Positions 30,840-39,994 of a stretch of 64,000 nucleotides of DNA are shown piece after piece. A program made the translations under genes and the position numbers. Numbering within the stretch: the stretch's first letter is position 1; every line of letters starts with the position of its first letter. Source of the DNA: Pseudomonas sp. 14P_8.1_Bac3 (lineage in GTDB: Bacteria; Pseudomonadota; Gammaproteobacteria; Pseudomonadales; Pseudomonadaceae); the NCBI RefSeq assembly GCF_025466085.1, contig NZ_JANLOD010000066.1, positions 186,001 through 250,000 of the forward strand, given 5' to 3'. A model generated the notes under the pieces. The model saw only the letters and a list, made by a program, of their open reading frames with translations. It did not search any database and was not told where the DNA came from.

Positions 30840-32534
30840 ATGCAAACCTGGCAACAGCTCTATACCCCGCTCGGCAGCCTCGGCCTATCCGCGCTCGCGG
30901 CCGTGATTCCCATTGTGTTTTTCTTTCTGGCGCTGGCCGTGTTTCGGCTCAAAGGGCACGTGGCCGGCAGCATCACGCTGGCGCTGTCCATTGCGGTCGC
31001 CATCTTCGCCTTTCAGATGCCGGTCGACATGGCATTCGCCGCCGCTGGGTATGGCTTCGCCTACGGTCTGTGGCCGATCGCGTGGATCATCGTCGCCGCG
31101 GTGTTTCTCTACAAACTGACGGTCAAGAGTGGTCAGTTCGAAGTGATCCGCAGCTCCGTCCTGTCGATCACCGATGACCAGCGCTTGCAGGTGCTGCTGA
31201 TCGGTTTCTGCTTCGGTGCGTTCCTTGAAGGTGCCGCCGGTTTCGGCGCACCGGTCGCGATTACTGCGGCACTGCTGGTAGGACTGGGCTTCAATCCGTT
31301 GTACGCCGCAGGCCTGTGCCTGATCGCCAACACGGCGCCGGTGGCCTTTGGTGCCTTGGGGATTCCGATCATCGTGGCCGGGCAAGTGACCGGTATCGAC
31401 GCGTTCAAGATCGGCGCCATGACCGGCCGCCAACTGCCACTGCTGTCGCTATTCGTGCCGTTCTGGCTGGTGTTCATGATGGATGGCCTGCGCGGCGTCC
31501 GCGAAACCTGGCCAGCCGCATTGGTGGCGGGCTTGAGCTTTGCCGTCACCCAATACTTCACCTCGAACTTCATCGGTCCGGAGCTGCCGGACATCACCTC
31601 GGCCCTGGCGAGCCTGATTTCCCTGACACTGTTCCTGAAAGTCTGGCAACCGAAACGCGCCGCCGGCCAACACATCGCCGGTGCCGTTTCTGCCTCGGTG
31701 GTGACCGCCAGCGCCGGTGGTTTCGGTCAGCCACGCAGCACCGTGGCATCGCCTTACAGCCTGGGTGAAATTTTCAAGGCCTGGTCACCGTTCCTGATCC
31801 TGACCGTTCTGGTCACTATCTGGACTCTGAAGCCGTTCAAGGCAATGTTCGCCGTTGGCGGCTCGATGTACAGCTGGGTGTTCAACTTCGCGATTCCGCA
31901 CCTGGACCAGATGGTGATCAAGGTCGCGCCAATCGTGACCGCCCCGACGGCCATTCCGGCAGTGTTCAAGCTCGATCCGATTTCCGCGACCGGCACAGCG
32001 ATTTTCTTTTCCGCTTTGGTCTCGATGCTAGTGCTGAAGATCAATATTAAAACTGGTCTGACCACATTAAGAGAGACGTTCTACGAGCTGCGCTGGCCGA
32101 TTCTGTCGATTGGCATGGTGCTGGCGTTTGCCTTCGTCACCAACTACTCGGGCATGTCGTCGACCATGGCCCTGGTCCTGGCCGGCACCGGTGCTGCTTT
32201 CCCGTTCTTCTCGCCGTTCCTTGGCTGGCTGGGCGTGTTCCTGACCGGCTCCGATACCTCGTCCAACGCGTTGTTCAGTTCGTTGCAAGCGACCACCGCG
32301 CACCAGATCGGCGTGAACGACGTATTGCTGGTAGCGGCCAACACCAGCGGTGGTGTGACCGGCAAGATGATTTCGCCGCAATCCATCGCCGTAGCCTGCG
32401 CCGCGACCGGCCTGGTGGGTAAGGAGTCGGACCTGTTCCGCTTCACCCTCAAGCACAGCCTGTTCTTCGCGACCATCGTCGGCCTGATCACCCTGGCTCA
32501 GGCCTACTGGTTCACCGGCATGCTGGTGCACTGA
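30840..32534 (+). CDS. lldP: L-lactate permease
   Basis: LldP is an inner-membrane lactate/glycolate:proton symporter of the LctP family. The 564-residue protein has about 12-14 hydrophobic helices and the conserved segment FCFGAFLEGAAGFGAPVAIT near residues 120-140. The C-terminal half has GVFLTGSDTSSNALFSSLQ and NTSGGVTGKMISPQSIAVA. It heads the lactate operon and is separated from lutA by 146 bases containing a GC hairpin. Confidence 0.96.
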   Translation: MQTWQQLYTPLGSLGLSALAAVIPIVFFFLALAVFRLKGHVAGSITLALSIAVAIFAFQMPVDMAFAAAGYGFAYGLWPIAWIIVAAVFLYKLTVKSGQFEVIRSSVLSITDDQRLQVLLIGFCFGAFLEGAAGFGAPVAITAALLVGLGFNPLYAAGLCLIANTAPVAFGALGIPIIVAGQVTGIDAFKIGAMTGRQLPLLSLFVPFWLVFMMDGLRGVRETWPAALVAGLSFAVTQYFTSNFIGPELPDITSALASLISLTLFLKVWQPKRAAGQHIAGAVSASVVTASAGGFGQPRSTVASPYSLGEIFKAWSPFLILTVLVTIWTLKPFKAMFAVGGSMYSWVFNFAIPHLDQMVIKVAPIVTAPTAIPAVFKLDPISATGTAIFFSALVSMLVLKINIKTGLTTLRETFYELRWPILSIGMVLAFAFVTNYSGMSSTMALVLAGTGAAFPFFSPFLGWLGVFLTGSDTSSNALFSSLQATTAHQIGVNDVLLVAANTSGGVTGKMISPQSIAVACAATGLVGKESDLFRFTLKHSLFFATIVGLITLAQAYWFTGMLVH

Positions 32535-32560
32535 GTCCTGCAAGACAAATCGTAAAAACC

Positions 32561-32585
32561 GACGCCGGACTGCGATTCCGGCGTC
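32561..32585 (+). terminator. Hairpin after lldP
   Basis: GACGCCGGA/TCCGGCGTC forms a 9-bp stem with a 7-base loop, 26 bases past the lldP stop. No T-run follows, so partial termination or mRNA stabilisation is more likely than full termination. Confidence 0.45.
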
Positions 32586-32680
32586 AGCCATTCACAACCC
32601 GGTCTGTAAGGCTGCTGAAAGCATTAGGCACTATATTCAGCAGCCTCAGCGGACGGATAACCGGCCGAGAGACACGCCTG

Positions 32681-33505
32681 ATGAGCGAGCTTTTTTACAA
32701 CGCTGTGCCGAACGCAACTCGCGTCGCACCGCCGCTGCCTCAGCCTCGACAGTATCCCAGCGAAAAACCGTCCCGGGTTTACCTGTTCGGAACCTGCGTC
32801 GTGGATTTGTTCTACCCGGAAGCCGGGATGGATGCGATCCACCTGCTGGAACGCGAAGGTATCCGGGTCGAATACCCGCAAGGGCAAAGTTGCTGCGGAC
32901 AACCCGCGTACACCTCGGGTTACACCGAGCAGGCCCGCACCGTGGCGCGCTCGCAGCTGGTGCTGTTTGCCGGTAATCATCCGGTGGTGGTGCCCTCGGG
33001 TTCCTGCGCGGGCATGTTGCGCGAACATTACGCCGACTTGTTCAAGGACGAGCCGGACACGTTGAAACAGGTTCAAGCCCTGGCGGCACGAACTTACGAG
33101 TTGGCCGAGTTCCTGTTGTTCGTCTGCAAAGTGCAGCTCAAGGACAGCGGCGAACCGGTCAAAGTGGCGTTGCACACCTCATGCTCGGCACGTCGCGAGA
33201 TGAACACCCACCTGCATGGTCGTCAGTTGTTGGCGCAACTGGGCAACGTGGAGCGAGTCGACCACAGCCACGAAAGTGAATGCTGTGGCTTCGGTGGGAC
33301 TTTCAGCGTCCGACTGCCAGATATTTCCGGCGCTATGGTGGCTGACAAGACCCGGTCGCTGAAGGAATCCGGCGCGCACCAGGTACTCAGTGCCGACTGC
33401 GGTTGCCTGATGAACATCAACGGCTCGCTGGAGAAGCAAAAGGAAGCGTTGCGCGGTCAGCACCTGGCCAGTTTCCTCTGGCAACGAACCGGAGGCGCTC
33501 AATGA
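32681..33505 (+). CDS. lutA: L-lactate dehydrogenase complex subunit LutA/LldE
   Basis: This is one of three subunits of the iron-sulfur LutABC (LldEFG) enzyme that oxidises L-lactate to pyruvate. The 274-residue protein starts MSELFYNAVPNATRVAPPLP and carries two cysteine-rich CCG domains (CCGQPAYTSGY near residue 71, CCGFGGTFSV near residue 201), as in heterodisulfide-reductase-type subunits. The N-terminus is about 20 residues longer than LutA of Bacillus. Its stop overlaps the lutB start by 4 bases. Confidence 0.93.
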   Translation: MSELFYNAVPNATRVAPPLPQPRQYPSEKPSRVYLFGTCVVDLFYPEAGMDAIHLLEREGIRVEYPQGQSCCGQPAYTSGYTEQARTVARSQLVLFAGNHPVVVPSGSCAGMLREHYADLFKDEPDTLKQVQALAARTYELAEFLLFVCKVQLKDSGEPVKVALHTSCSARREMNTHLHGRQLLAQLGNVERVDHSHESECCGFGGTFSVRLPDISGAMVADKTRSLKESGAHQVLSADCGCLMNINGSLEKQKEALRGQHLASFLWQRTGGAQ

Positions 33506-34956
33506 ACGCTTCCGCGATTATTCCTACGGTTGCCGTAGAAGAAGACTTCCGCACCCGGGCGCGCGAGGCGTTGGGCGACAAGCAGTTGCGAAACAACTTT
33601 CGCACGGCGATGGATTCACTGATGACAAAACGGGCAGCGTCCTTCAGCGATGCCCATGAAAGAGAACATTTGCGCGCGCTGGGCAATGCTGTCCGCGCTC
33701 GTGCGTTATCCAAGTTGCCCGACCTGCTCGAGCAACTTGAACAAAACCTGACCCGCAACGGTGTGACAGTGCACTGGGCGGAAACGGTGGACGAGGCCAA
33801 TGGCATCGTCCTCTCGATCATCCGCGCTCACGAGGGGCGGCAAGTGATCAAGGGCAAATCGATGGTCAGCGAAGAGATGGAAATGAATCATTTCCTCGCG
33901 GATCGTGGCATTGAATGCCTGGAATCGGACATGGGCGAGTACATCGTCCAGCTCGACCACGAGAAGCCTTCACACATTATTATGCCGGCGATCCACAAGA
34001 ATGCCGGTCAGGTCGCGTCCTTGTTCCACGACAAACTTGGCGTGGAATACACCAAGGACGTAGACCAACTCATTCAGATCGGTCGCAAAGTCTTGCGACA
34101 GAAATTCTTCGAAGCGGACATCGGCGTCTCCGGCGTCAACTTCGCCGTGGCCGAGACCGGCACCCTGCTGTTGGTGGAAAACGAAGGCAACGGGCGCATG
34201 ACCACCACGGTGCCGCCGGTGCACATCGCCGTCACCGGTATCGAGAAAGTCGTGGAGAACCTGCGCGACGTGGTGCCGTTGTTGTCGCTGCTGACTCGCT
34301 CCGCCCTGGGCATCCCGATCACCACGTACGTCAACATGATCTCCGGCCCGCGCAAGGCGCATGAGCTGGATGGTCCCCAGGAAGTGCATCTGGTGCTGCT
34401 GGACAACGGTCGCAGCCAAGCCTTCGCCGACAGCGAATTGCGCCAGACCCTGAACTGCATTCGCTGCGGCGCCTGTATGAATCATTGCCCGGTCTACACT
34501 CGAATTGGCGGCCACGCCTATGGGGAGGTTTACCCTGGGCCTATCGGAAAAATCATCACCCCGCACATGGTCGGTCTGGCCAGCGTCCCGGACCATCCGA
34601 GCGCGTCGTCGTTGTGTGGCGCTTGTGGTGAAGTCTGCCCGGTGAAAATTCCTATCCCGGCATTGCTGCGTCGGCTGCGGGAAGAGAACGTCAAAGCCCC
34701 GGACAGTCCGCATCAAGTCATGCGCGGCCAGGGCAGCAAGTATTCGCGCAAGGAACGCTTCATCTGGAACGCCTGGGCCAGGCTCAACAGCTCGCCGACG
34801 CTGTATCGTCTCTTCGGCTTCTTTGCCACGCGACTGCGCGCCCTCGCGCCGAGCAACGTTGGCCCCTGGACGCAAAACCACAGCGCGCCGAAACCCGCTG
34901 CCCGCTCACTGCATGACATGGCCCGCGAGCATCTGGCCAAACAGGGAGACCGCTGA
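33502..34956 (+). CDS. lutB: L-lactate dehydrogenase iron-sulfur subunit LutB/LldF
   Basis: The start is MNASAIIPTVAVEEDF with GGAGG upstream, giving 484 residues; longer frames overlap lutA. The N-terminal LUD domain includes KGKSMVSEEMEMNHFL and GVNFAVAETGTLLLVENEGN. Two 4Fe-4S ferredoxin motifs follow (CIRCGACMNHCPVY and CGACGEVCPVKIPIP), then a C-terminal extension. It passes electrons within the LutABC complex and is coupled to lutA and lutC by 4-base and 1-base overlaps. Confidence 0.94.
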   Translation: MNASAIIPTVAVEEDFRTRAREALGDKQLRNNFRTAMDSLMTKRAASFSDAHEREHLRALGNAVRARALSKLPDLLEQLEQNLTRNGVTVHWAETVDEANGIVLSIIRAHEGRQVIKGKSMVSEEMEMNHFLADRGIECLESDMGEYIVQLDHEKPSHIIMPAIHKNAGQVASLFHDKLGVEYTKDVDQLIQIGRKVLRQKFFEADIGVSGVNFAVAETGTLLLVENEGNGRMTTTVPPVHIAVTGIEKVVENLRDVVPLLSLLTRSALGIPITTYVNMISGPRKAHELDGPQEVHLVLLDNGRSQAFADSELRQTLNCIRCGACMNHCPVYTRIGGHAYGEVYPGPIGKIITPHMVGLASVPDHPSASSLCGACGEVCPVKIPIPALLRRLREENVKAPDSPHQVMRGQGSKYSRKERFIWNAWARLNSSPTLYRLFGFFATRLRALAPSNVGPWTQNHSAPKPAARSLHDMAREHLAKQGDR

Positions 34957-35627
34957 TGAGCGCCAAGCAAAATATCCTCGGCAAATTACGGAAAAGCCTG
35001 ACAGGCACCACCCCGGTGCCTGACGAGTTCGATGTCGAACTGGTGACCGCGCCCTACACCTACGCGCCCGAACAACGCATCGCGCAACTGCGCAAGCTGA
35101 TGGAAGCGGTGCACACCGAAATCCATCTGACATCAGACAAAGACTGGCCAGCGCTGCTTGCGCAATTGCTGCGCGATCGCCAACTGCCGAGCCTGCTGAT
35201 TGCAGCGTCGACGCCTCACGGTCAACGTATCGCTCAACATTGGGCGAACAATCCAGGTCTGCCGACGCTCAAATCCTACGACCGCCCGATTGAGGAATGG
35301 AAGGCCGAACTGTTCAACGACACCCCGGCCAGCCTGACCAGCACCCTCGGCGCAATCGCCGCGACGGGTAGTCTGATTCTCTGGCCGACGCGGGAAGAAC
35401 CGCGCTTGATGAGCCTGGCGCCACCGGTGCATTTCGCCTTGCTCAACGCCAGTGAGATCCACGACAACTTTTATCAGGTGCAACAGGAATTCAACTGGGC
35501 ACAAGGCATGCCGACCAACGCGCTGCTGGTGTCCGGCCCGTCGAAGACCGCTGACATCGAGCAGGTCCTGGCCTACGGCGCTCACGGTCCCAAAGACCTG
35601 GTGGTTTTGATCCTGGAGGACCAATGA
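34956..35627 (+). CDS. lutC: L-lactate dehydrogenase complex subunit LutC/LldG
   Basis: This is a 223-residue LUD-domain protein (MSAKQNILGKLRKSLTG) of the LutC/YkgG family. The conserved GAIAATGSLILWPTREEPRLMSL and the C-terminal GPSKTADIEQVLAYGAHGP are visible. It is the third LutABC subunit; its separate chemistry is not clear from sequence. It overlaps lutB by one base (TGATG) and dld by four. Confidence 0.93.
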   Translation: MSAKQNILGKLRKSLTGTTPVPDEFDVELVTAPYTYAPEQRIAQLRKLMEAVHTEIHLTSDKDWPALLAQLLRDRQLPSLLIAASTPHGQRIAQHWANNPGLPTLKSYDRPIEEWKAELFNDTPASLTSTLGAIAATGSLILWPTREEPRLMSLAPPVHFALLNASEIHDNFYQVQQEFNWAQGMPTNALLVSGPSKTADIEQVLAYGAHGPKDLVVLILEDQ

Positions 35628-38434
35628 GTCTACCGGCGGCTTTCCTACGAGATGTGCAACAACTGATCCCTCAAGCGCGACGTTTCGACGACCCATTGTC
35701 GACGTTGGCCTTCGGCACCGACGCCAGTTTCTATCGGCTGATTCCGCAGCTGGTGATCCGCGTCGAGTCTGAAGATGAAGTGGTCGCACTGCTCGAACTG
35801 GCGCAGCGGGCCCACGTTCCAGTGACGTTTCGCGCCGCCGGCACCAGCCTGTCCGGCCAGGCGATCAGCGATTCGGTGCTGATCGTGCTGGGGGATAATT
35901 GGAACGGGCGCGAGATCCGTGGCCAAGGCACGCAAATCCGCCTGCAACCGGGAGTAATCGGCGCACACGCCAACGCTTGGCTGGCACCGTTCGGGCGCAA
36001 GATCGGTCCGGATCCGGCTTCGATCAACGCCTGCAAAATCGGCGGCATCGTCGCTAACAATGCCAGCGGCATGTGCTGTGGCACGGCGCAAAACACTTAT
36101 CACACCCTCGCCGGCATTCGCCTGGTGCTGGCTGACGGCAGCCGCCTCGACACCGAAGATCCGAGGAGTGTGGCAGCGTTTCGTGAAAGCCACGCAACAC
36201 TGCTCGAACGACTGGCGACATTGGGCCGCGAGACCCGCGCCAATTCCGAATTGGCCGCGAAAATTCGCCACAAATATCGTCTGAAAAATACCACCGGCCT
36301 GTCGCTCAACGCCCTGGTGGATTTTGACGAGCCTGTGGATATCTTGAGCCATTTGCTGGTGGGCTCCGAAGGCACGCTCGGATTTATCAGCGCAGTGACC
36401 TACGACACCGTGATCGACCATCCGAACAAGGCGTCGGCACTGATCGTGTTCCCCGATGTTGAAACCTGCTGCAACGCCGTTACGGTGCTGAAAAGCCAAC
36501 CAGTGTCCGCCGTAGAACTGCTGGACCGCCGCAGCCTGCGCTCGGTGCAGGACAAACCGGGCATGCCGGTTTTCGTACAACACCTGTCGAACAATGCCTG
36601 CGCCCTGTTGATCGAATCCCGCGCCGCATCGTCCACGTTACTGCACGAGCAACTGGCGCAGATCATGGCGTCACTGGCCGCGTTCCCGGTGGAGAAACAG
36701 GTCGACTTCACCGAAGACCCGCTGGAAAACGCCCGGCTCTGGGCCATCCGCAAGGACACCTTCCCTGCCGTCGGCGCGGTGCGCAAAACCGGCACCACGG
36801 TGATCATCGAAGATGTGACGTTCCCGGTGGAACAACTGGCGATTGGCGTGAATCGCCTGATCGAGCTGTTCGACAAACATCACTACGACGAGGCGATCCT
36901 TTTCGGACACGCCCTGGAAGGCAATCTGCACTTTGTCTTCACCCAAGGCTTCAACAACCCGGAAGAAGTCGCACGCTATCAGGCGTTCATGGATGACGTC
37001 GCGCAATTGGTCGCGGTGGAATTCGGCGGCTCACTGAAGGCCGAGCACGGCACCGGTCGTAACATGGCGCCCTTCGTCGAACTGGAGTGGGGCAGCGATG
37101 CCTACCAGTTGATGTGGCAGCTCAAACGCTTGCTCGACCCCAACGGCATTCTCAATCCGGACGTGGTGCTCAGCGAAGACCCGCAGATTCACCTGAAGCA
37201 TCTGAAACCGCTGCCGGCCGCCGATGAGATTGTGGATAAGTGCATCGAGTGCGGCTTCTGCGAACCGGTCTGCCCCTCGAAAGGCCTGACCCTGAGCCCG
37301 CGCCAGCGCATCGTGATCTGGCGTGACATTCAGGCGAAGAAACGCGCCGGCGTGGACACCACCGAACTTGAAGCCGCTTATGAATACCAGGGCATCGACA
37401 CCTGCGCCGCCACCGGATTGTGCGCTCAGCGTTGTCCTGTAGGCATCAACACCGGCGAGCTGGTGAAAAAACTCCGCAGCCGAACCGCGACGCATACGAA
37501 AACCGCCAATTGGCTTGAAGGACATTTCGCCAGCACATTGCAGGGAGCACGTTTCACTCTGCACGTGGCCAACGGTGCGCGAATGATGTTGGGGGCGCCG
37601 CGTCTGGCGAAACTTTCGGCAACATTGACGCGCCTGTCCAAAGGCCACGTCCCGCAATGGACCCCTGCCATGCCGCAGCCGGAAAAGGCCATTCGCTTCA
37701 GCCCGAGCGTGACGGACGCGCGCCCGCGAGTGGTGTACCTGGCGGCCTGCGTTTCACGGGTCATGGGGCCCGCAGCCGGTGACAAAGAGCAAATGTCCCT
37801 GTACGACAAAACCCGCGGGCTGCTGGAAAAAGCCGGTTACCAGGTCGTCTTTCCGGACAATCAGGACAGCTTGTGCTGCGGTCAGCCTTTCGCCTCGAAA
37901 GGCTACGCGGAACAGGCCGAGCACAAGCGCCAGGAACTGATCGGCGCGTTGCTCCATGCCAGTCGTGGCGGGCTCGATCCGATCTACTGCGACACCAGCC
38001 CCTGCAACTTGCGCCTGGTTCAGGACCTGGGCGATGTTCGACTGGACCTGTACGACCCGGTGCGTTTCATCCGTACGCATTTGATGGACAGACTCGAGTT
38101 CACAGCGCAGGAAGCGCCCATCGCCGTGCACGTCACCTGCAGCACCCAGCACCTTGGGGAAAGCCAGGCGCTGATCGAGCTGGCGCGCAAGTGCAGCAAA
38201 AACGTGGTGATTCCCGAAGGCATTCACTGCTGCGGATTTGCTGGCGACAAAGGCTTCACCACGCCGGAGCTGAACGCTCATTCGCTACGCACGCTCAAGG
38301 ATGCGGTGCAACAGTGCAGCGAGGGGATTTCTACCAGCCGAACATGTGAGATCGGTCTGACGCAACACGGTGGAATCGACTACCACGGCCTGGTCTATCT
38401 GGTGGATCGGGTGACCCGGGCCAGGGTCATCTGA
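35624..38434 (+). CDS. dld: FAD/Fe-S D-lactate dehydrogenase (Dld-II type)
   Basis: This is a 936-residue fusion of a flavin dehydrogenase and iron-sulfur modules. The FAD-binding PCMH domain lies at ~35-270 (FRAAGTSLSGQAISD, GGIVANNASGMCCG, LLVGSEGTLGFISA). The C-terminal FAD oxidase domain follows (~270-510, GHALEGNLHFVF, EHGTGRNMAP). Two 4Fe-4S motifs come next (CIECGFCEPVCPSKG, CAATGLCAQRCPVG), then two CCG domains (CCGQPFASKGY, CCGFAGDKGF). This matches the Dld-II/YdiJ family, which oxidises D-lactate. With lutABC it gives oxidation of both lactate isomers in one operon. Confidence 0.92.
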   Translation: MSLPAAFLRDVQQLIPQARRFDDPLSTLAFGTDASFYRLIPQLVIRVESEDEVVALLELAQRAHVPVTFRAAGTSLSGQAISDSVLIVLGDNWNGREIRGQGTQIRLQPGVIGAHANAWLAPFGRKIGPDPASINACKIGGIVANNASGMCCGTAQNTYHTLAGIRLVLADGSRLDTEDPRSVAAFRESHATLLERLATLGRETRANSELAAKIRHKYRLKNTTGLSLNALVDFDEPVDILSHLLVGSEGTLGFISAVTYDTVIDHPNKASALIVFPDVETCCNAVTVLKSQPVSAVELLDRRSLRSVQDKPGMPVFVQHLSNNACALLIESRAASSTLLHEQLAQIMASLAAFPVEKQVDFTEDPLENARLWAIRKDTFPAVGAVRKTGTTVIIEDVTFPVEQLAIGVNRLIELFDKHHYDEAILFGHALEGNLHFVFTQGFNNPEEVARYQAFMDDVAQLVAVEFGGSLKAEHGTGRNMAPFVELEWGSDAYQLMWQLKRLLDPNGILNPDVVLSEDPQIHLKHLKPLPAADEIVDKCIECGFCEPVCPSKGLTLSPRQRIVIWRDIQAKKRAGVDTTELEAAYEYQGIDTCAATGLCAQRCPVGINTGELVKKLRSRTATHTKTANWLEGHFASTLQGARFTLHVANGARMMLGAPRLAKLSATLTRLSKGHVPQWTPAMPQPEKAIRFSPSVTDARPRVVYLAACVSRVMGPAAGDKEQMSLYDKTRGLLEKAGYQVVFPDNQDSLCCGQPFASKGYAEQAEHKRQELIGALLHASRGGLDPIYCDTSPCNLRLVQDLGDVRLDLYDPVRFIRTHLMDRLEFTAQEAPIAVHVTCSTQHLGESQALIELARKCSKNVVIPEGIHCCGFAGDKGFTTPELNAHSLRTLKDAVQQCSEGISTSRTCEIGLTQHGGIDYHGLVYLVDRVTRARVI

Positions 38435-38475
38435 AGAAAAATAGAACCCTGACGCGCCGCCGTAGTCCACAGATT

Positions 38476-38497
38476 AAGCCCGGACATCGCCGGGCTT
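38476..38497 (+). terminator. Terminator of the lactate operon
   Basis: AAGCCCGG/CCGGGCTT forms an 8-bp stem with a 6-base loop, 41 bases past the dld stop. The flanking T tract is short (CTTCC), so strength is moderate. Confidence 0.6.
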
Positions 38498-38561
38498 CCC
38501 TACTCGGCAGCCCGTCCTGATGGCCAGCAAGTGCCTGGCCCCTCAGTTCAAGGAGATACAC

Positions 38562-38834
38562 ATGAAACGTTCTGTACTGTTAGGTCTTTTCGTTACTGCC
38601 TCGCTGTTGGCGTCCCCCTCGTTTGCCGCTGAAGACCTCTGCGCGGTCAACCTGAAAACCATTGACAATGCCAAGGCACAGACCCCTCCCGAGATGAGTG
38701 ACCAGGTCATGGAAAGCGTCAGGCTGGCCAAAGAAGATCAGGCAAAAGGCACTAGCGAAGGGACCAAAGACTGCATCGCTGAGACGGAAAAAACGATCCA
38801 GGACATCAAGAACGCCAACAAAGGCGGGAAGTGA
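38562..38834 (+). CDS. Small secreted protein, paralogue A
   Basis: This is a 90-residue protein with a clear Sec signal peptide (MKRSVLLGLFVTASLLASPSFA, cleavage after about residue 22). The mature part is about 68 residues, highly charged, with two cysteines (LCAVNLKTID and DCIAETEKTI) that could form a disulfide. AAGGAG lies 7 bases before the ATG. It is a paralogue of the gene at 39060. I do not recognise a named family; a periplasmic location is predicted. A hairpin terminator follows. Confidence 0.8.
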   Translation: MKRSVLLGLFVTASLLASPSFAAEDLCAVNLKTIDNAKAQTPPEMSDQVMESVRLAKEDQAKGTSEGTKDCIAETEKTIQDIKNANKGGK

Positions 38835-38842
38835 TCCGAAGC

Positions 38843-38876
38843 AATGCCAACCTTCGGGTTGGCATTGTTGTTTCTG
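38843..38876 (+). terminator. Terminator after small secreted gene A
   Basis: AATGCCAACC/GGTTGGCATT forms a perfect 10-bp stem with a TTCG loop, followed by GTTGTTTCTGTTT. Confidence 0.8.
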
Positions 38877-39059
38877 TTTATACTCATCGCAAAGGCTTGC
38901 TGCTGTTCAGCACTCCCAGAGCCTTTCCTGTACCACCGAATTTCTGCGCAGCGTCGTGGTCTTTTAAGTAGGCCCAATCATCCGTGGCTCACTTTCCGAC
39001 CTCGTCCGAGCCGCCCGCCCATACGGCAGCAACGAGACTACCTGCTCAAGGAGATATCC

Positions 39060-39314
39060 ATGAAACGCACCGCGCTCGCTGGTCTGTTCATGTCTGCTGT
39101 CATGTTGGCCTCTCCCGTATTTGCAGCGGACAACACCCTTTGCACGAGCAAGCTGCAAGAGCTGAAAGCCAAAGTGGCTTCACTTCCGGCAGGCTCCGAC
39201 TACACCACAATGGAAATCAAAAGACTGCTGGCCAGCGCCGAAGCCTCGCACGCCTCCGGGGACGACAAAAAATGCGCCACCGAGGCCACTCAAGCGTTGT
39301 CGCTGACACATTGA
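39060..39314 (+). CDS. Small secreted protein, paralogue B
   Basis: This is an 84-residue protein with a signal peptide (MKRTALAGLFMSAVMLASPVFA) and a mature region carrying two cysteines (TLCTSKLQELKAKV and DKKCATEATQAL). AAGGAG precedes the ATG by 7 bases. It matches paralogue A in the signal, the AADNTLC/AAEDLC junction, the cysteine spacing and overall size, so the pair looks like a tandem duplication. Function is unknown. It has its own TTCG-loop terminator and lies 95 bases ahead of ssrA. Confidence 0.8.
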   Translation: MKRTALAGLFMSAVMLASPVFAADNTLCTSKLQELKAKVASLPAGSDYTTMEIKRLLASAEASHASGDDKKCATEATQALSLTH

Positions 39315-39323
39315 TGACGACTT

Positions 39324-39346
39324 GGCCAACCTTCGGGTTGGCCTTC
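39324..39346 (+). terminator. Terminator after small secreted gene B
   Basis: GGCCAACC/GGTTGGCC forms an 8-bp stem with a TTCG loop followed by TTCT. The core CCAACCTTCGGGTTGG is the same as in the terminator after paralogue A, so it was probably duplicated with the gene. Confidence 0.7.
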
Positions 39347-39409
39347 TGGGCCACGTTGGCGTACACTGCACAGGCCTGTTGCTCACAAGATTCATCGAGC
39401 ATCAGGCTC

Positions 39410-39806
39410 GGGGCCGTTTAGGATTCGACGCCGGTTGCGAAACTTTAGGTGCATGCCGAGTTGGTAACAGAACTCGTAAATCCACTGTTGCAACTACTTA
39501 TAGTTGCCAATGACGATAACTACGGCCAGGAATACGCTCTCGCTGCGTAAGCAGCCTTAGCCCTGAGCTTCTGGTACCTTCGGGTCCAGCAATCACTAGA
39601 GGATGTCTGTAAACTCGAAGTGATTGTCATATAGAACAGAATCGCCGTGCAGTACGTTGTGGACGAAGCGGCTAAAACTTACACAACTCGCCCAAAGCAC
39701 CCTGCCCGTCGGGTCGCTGAGGGTTAACTTAATAGACACGGCTACGCATGTAGTACCGACAGCGGAGTACTGGCGGACGGGGGTTCAAATCCCCCCGGCT
39801 CCACCA
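39410..39806 (+). ncRNA. ssrA: tmRNA (SsrA)
   Basis: This is a 397-nt transfer-messenger RNA. The 5' acceptor strand GGGGCCG pairs with CGGCTCC before the encoded CCA, and the T-arm GGTTCAAATCC is near the 3' end. The tag frame runs 39506-39550 and reads ANDDNYGQEYALAA before TAA, the typical tag ending in -ALAA. Together with SmpB it frees stalled ribosomes. The 3' end is the insertion site of the downstream island, and the gene remains intact. Confidence 0.97.
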
Positions 39807-39863
39807 AATGATCAAACAAAGACGTCCACGGACGTCTTTTTTTGTGCCTGAGAGCCAGTAAAC
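39793..39863 (+). repeat. Left attachment repeat (attL) in the ssrA 3' end
   Basis: The last 14 bases of tmRNA, its terminator and the following GTGCCTG..AGCCAGTAAAC recur in imperfect form at 51748-51816. Such direct repeats mark integration by a tyrosine recombinase into the 3' end of ssrA. The exact crossover cannot be fixed by eye. Confidence 0.75.
39818..39843 (+). terminator. ssrA terminator (left copy)
   Basis: AAAGACGTCC/GGACGTCTTT forms a perfect 10-bp stem with a 2-base loop and runs into TTTTTTT. A diverged copy of the same terminator lies at the island's right end (about 51770-51796). Confidence 0.9.
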
Positions 39864-39920
39864 ACGCGGCTTCCAGAGCTTTTCCTGGTCTTTTGAGAGT
39901 TTTTGAGTTCCAGCCATTCG

Positions 39921-39970
39921 GGTATTCCAGACGGTATTCCACCTCATCCGGTGCTAATCTTTGGAATACC
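39921..39970. promoter_or_regulatory. Candidate integrase arm-binding sites
   Basis: GGTATTCC occurs at 39921-39928 and 39933-39940 and in inverted form (GGAATACC) at 39963-39970, just ahead of int. A further copy lies near the island's other end at 51680-51687. Repeated short sites at both ends are what an integrase arm-binding domain would use; they could also regulate int. Confidence 0.5.
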
Positions 39971-39994
39971 GAATCAGTGCCTGAGGAGAATCTC

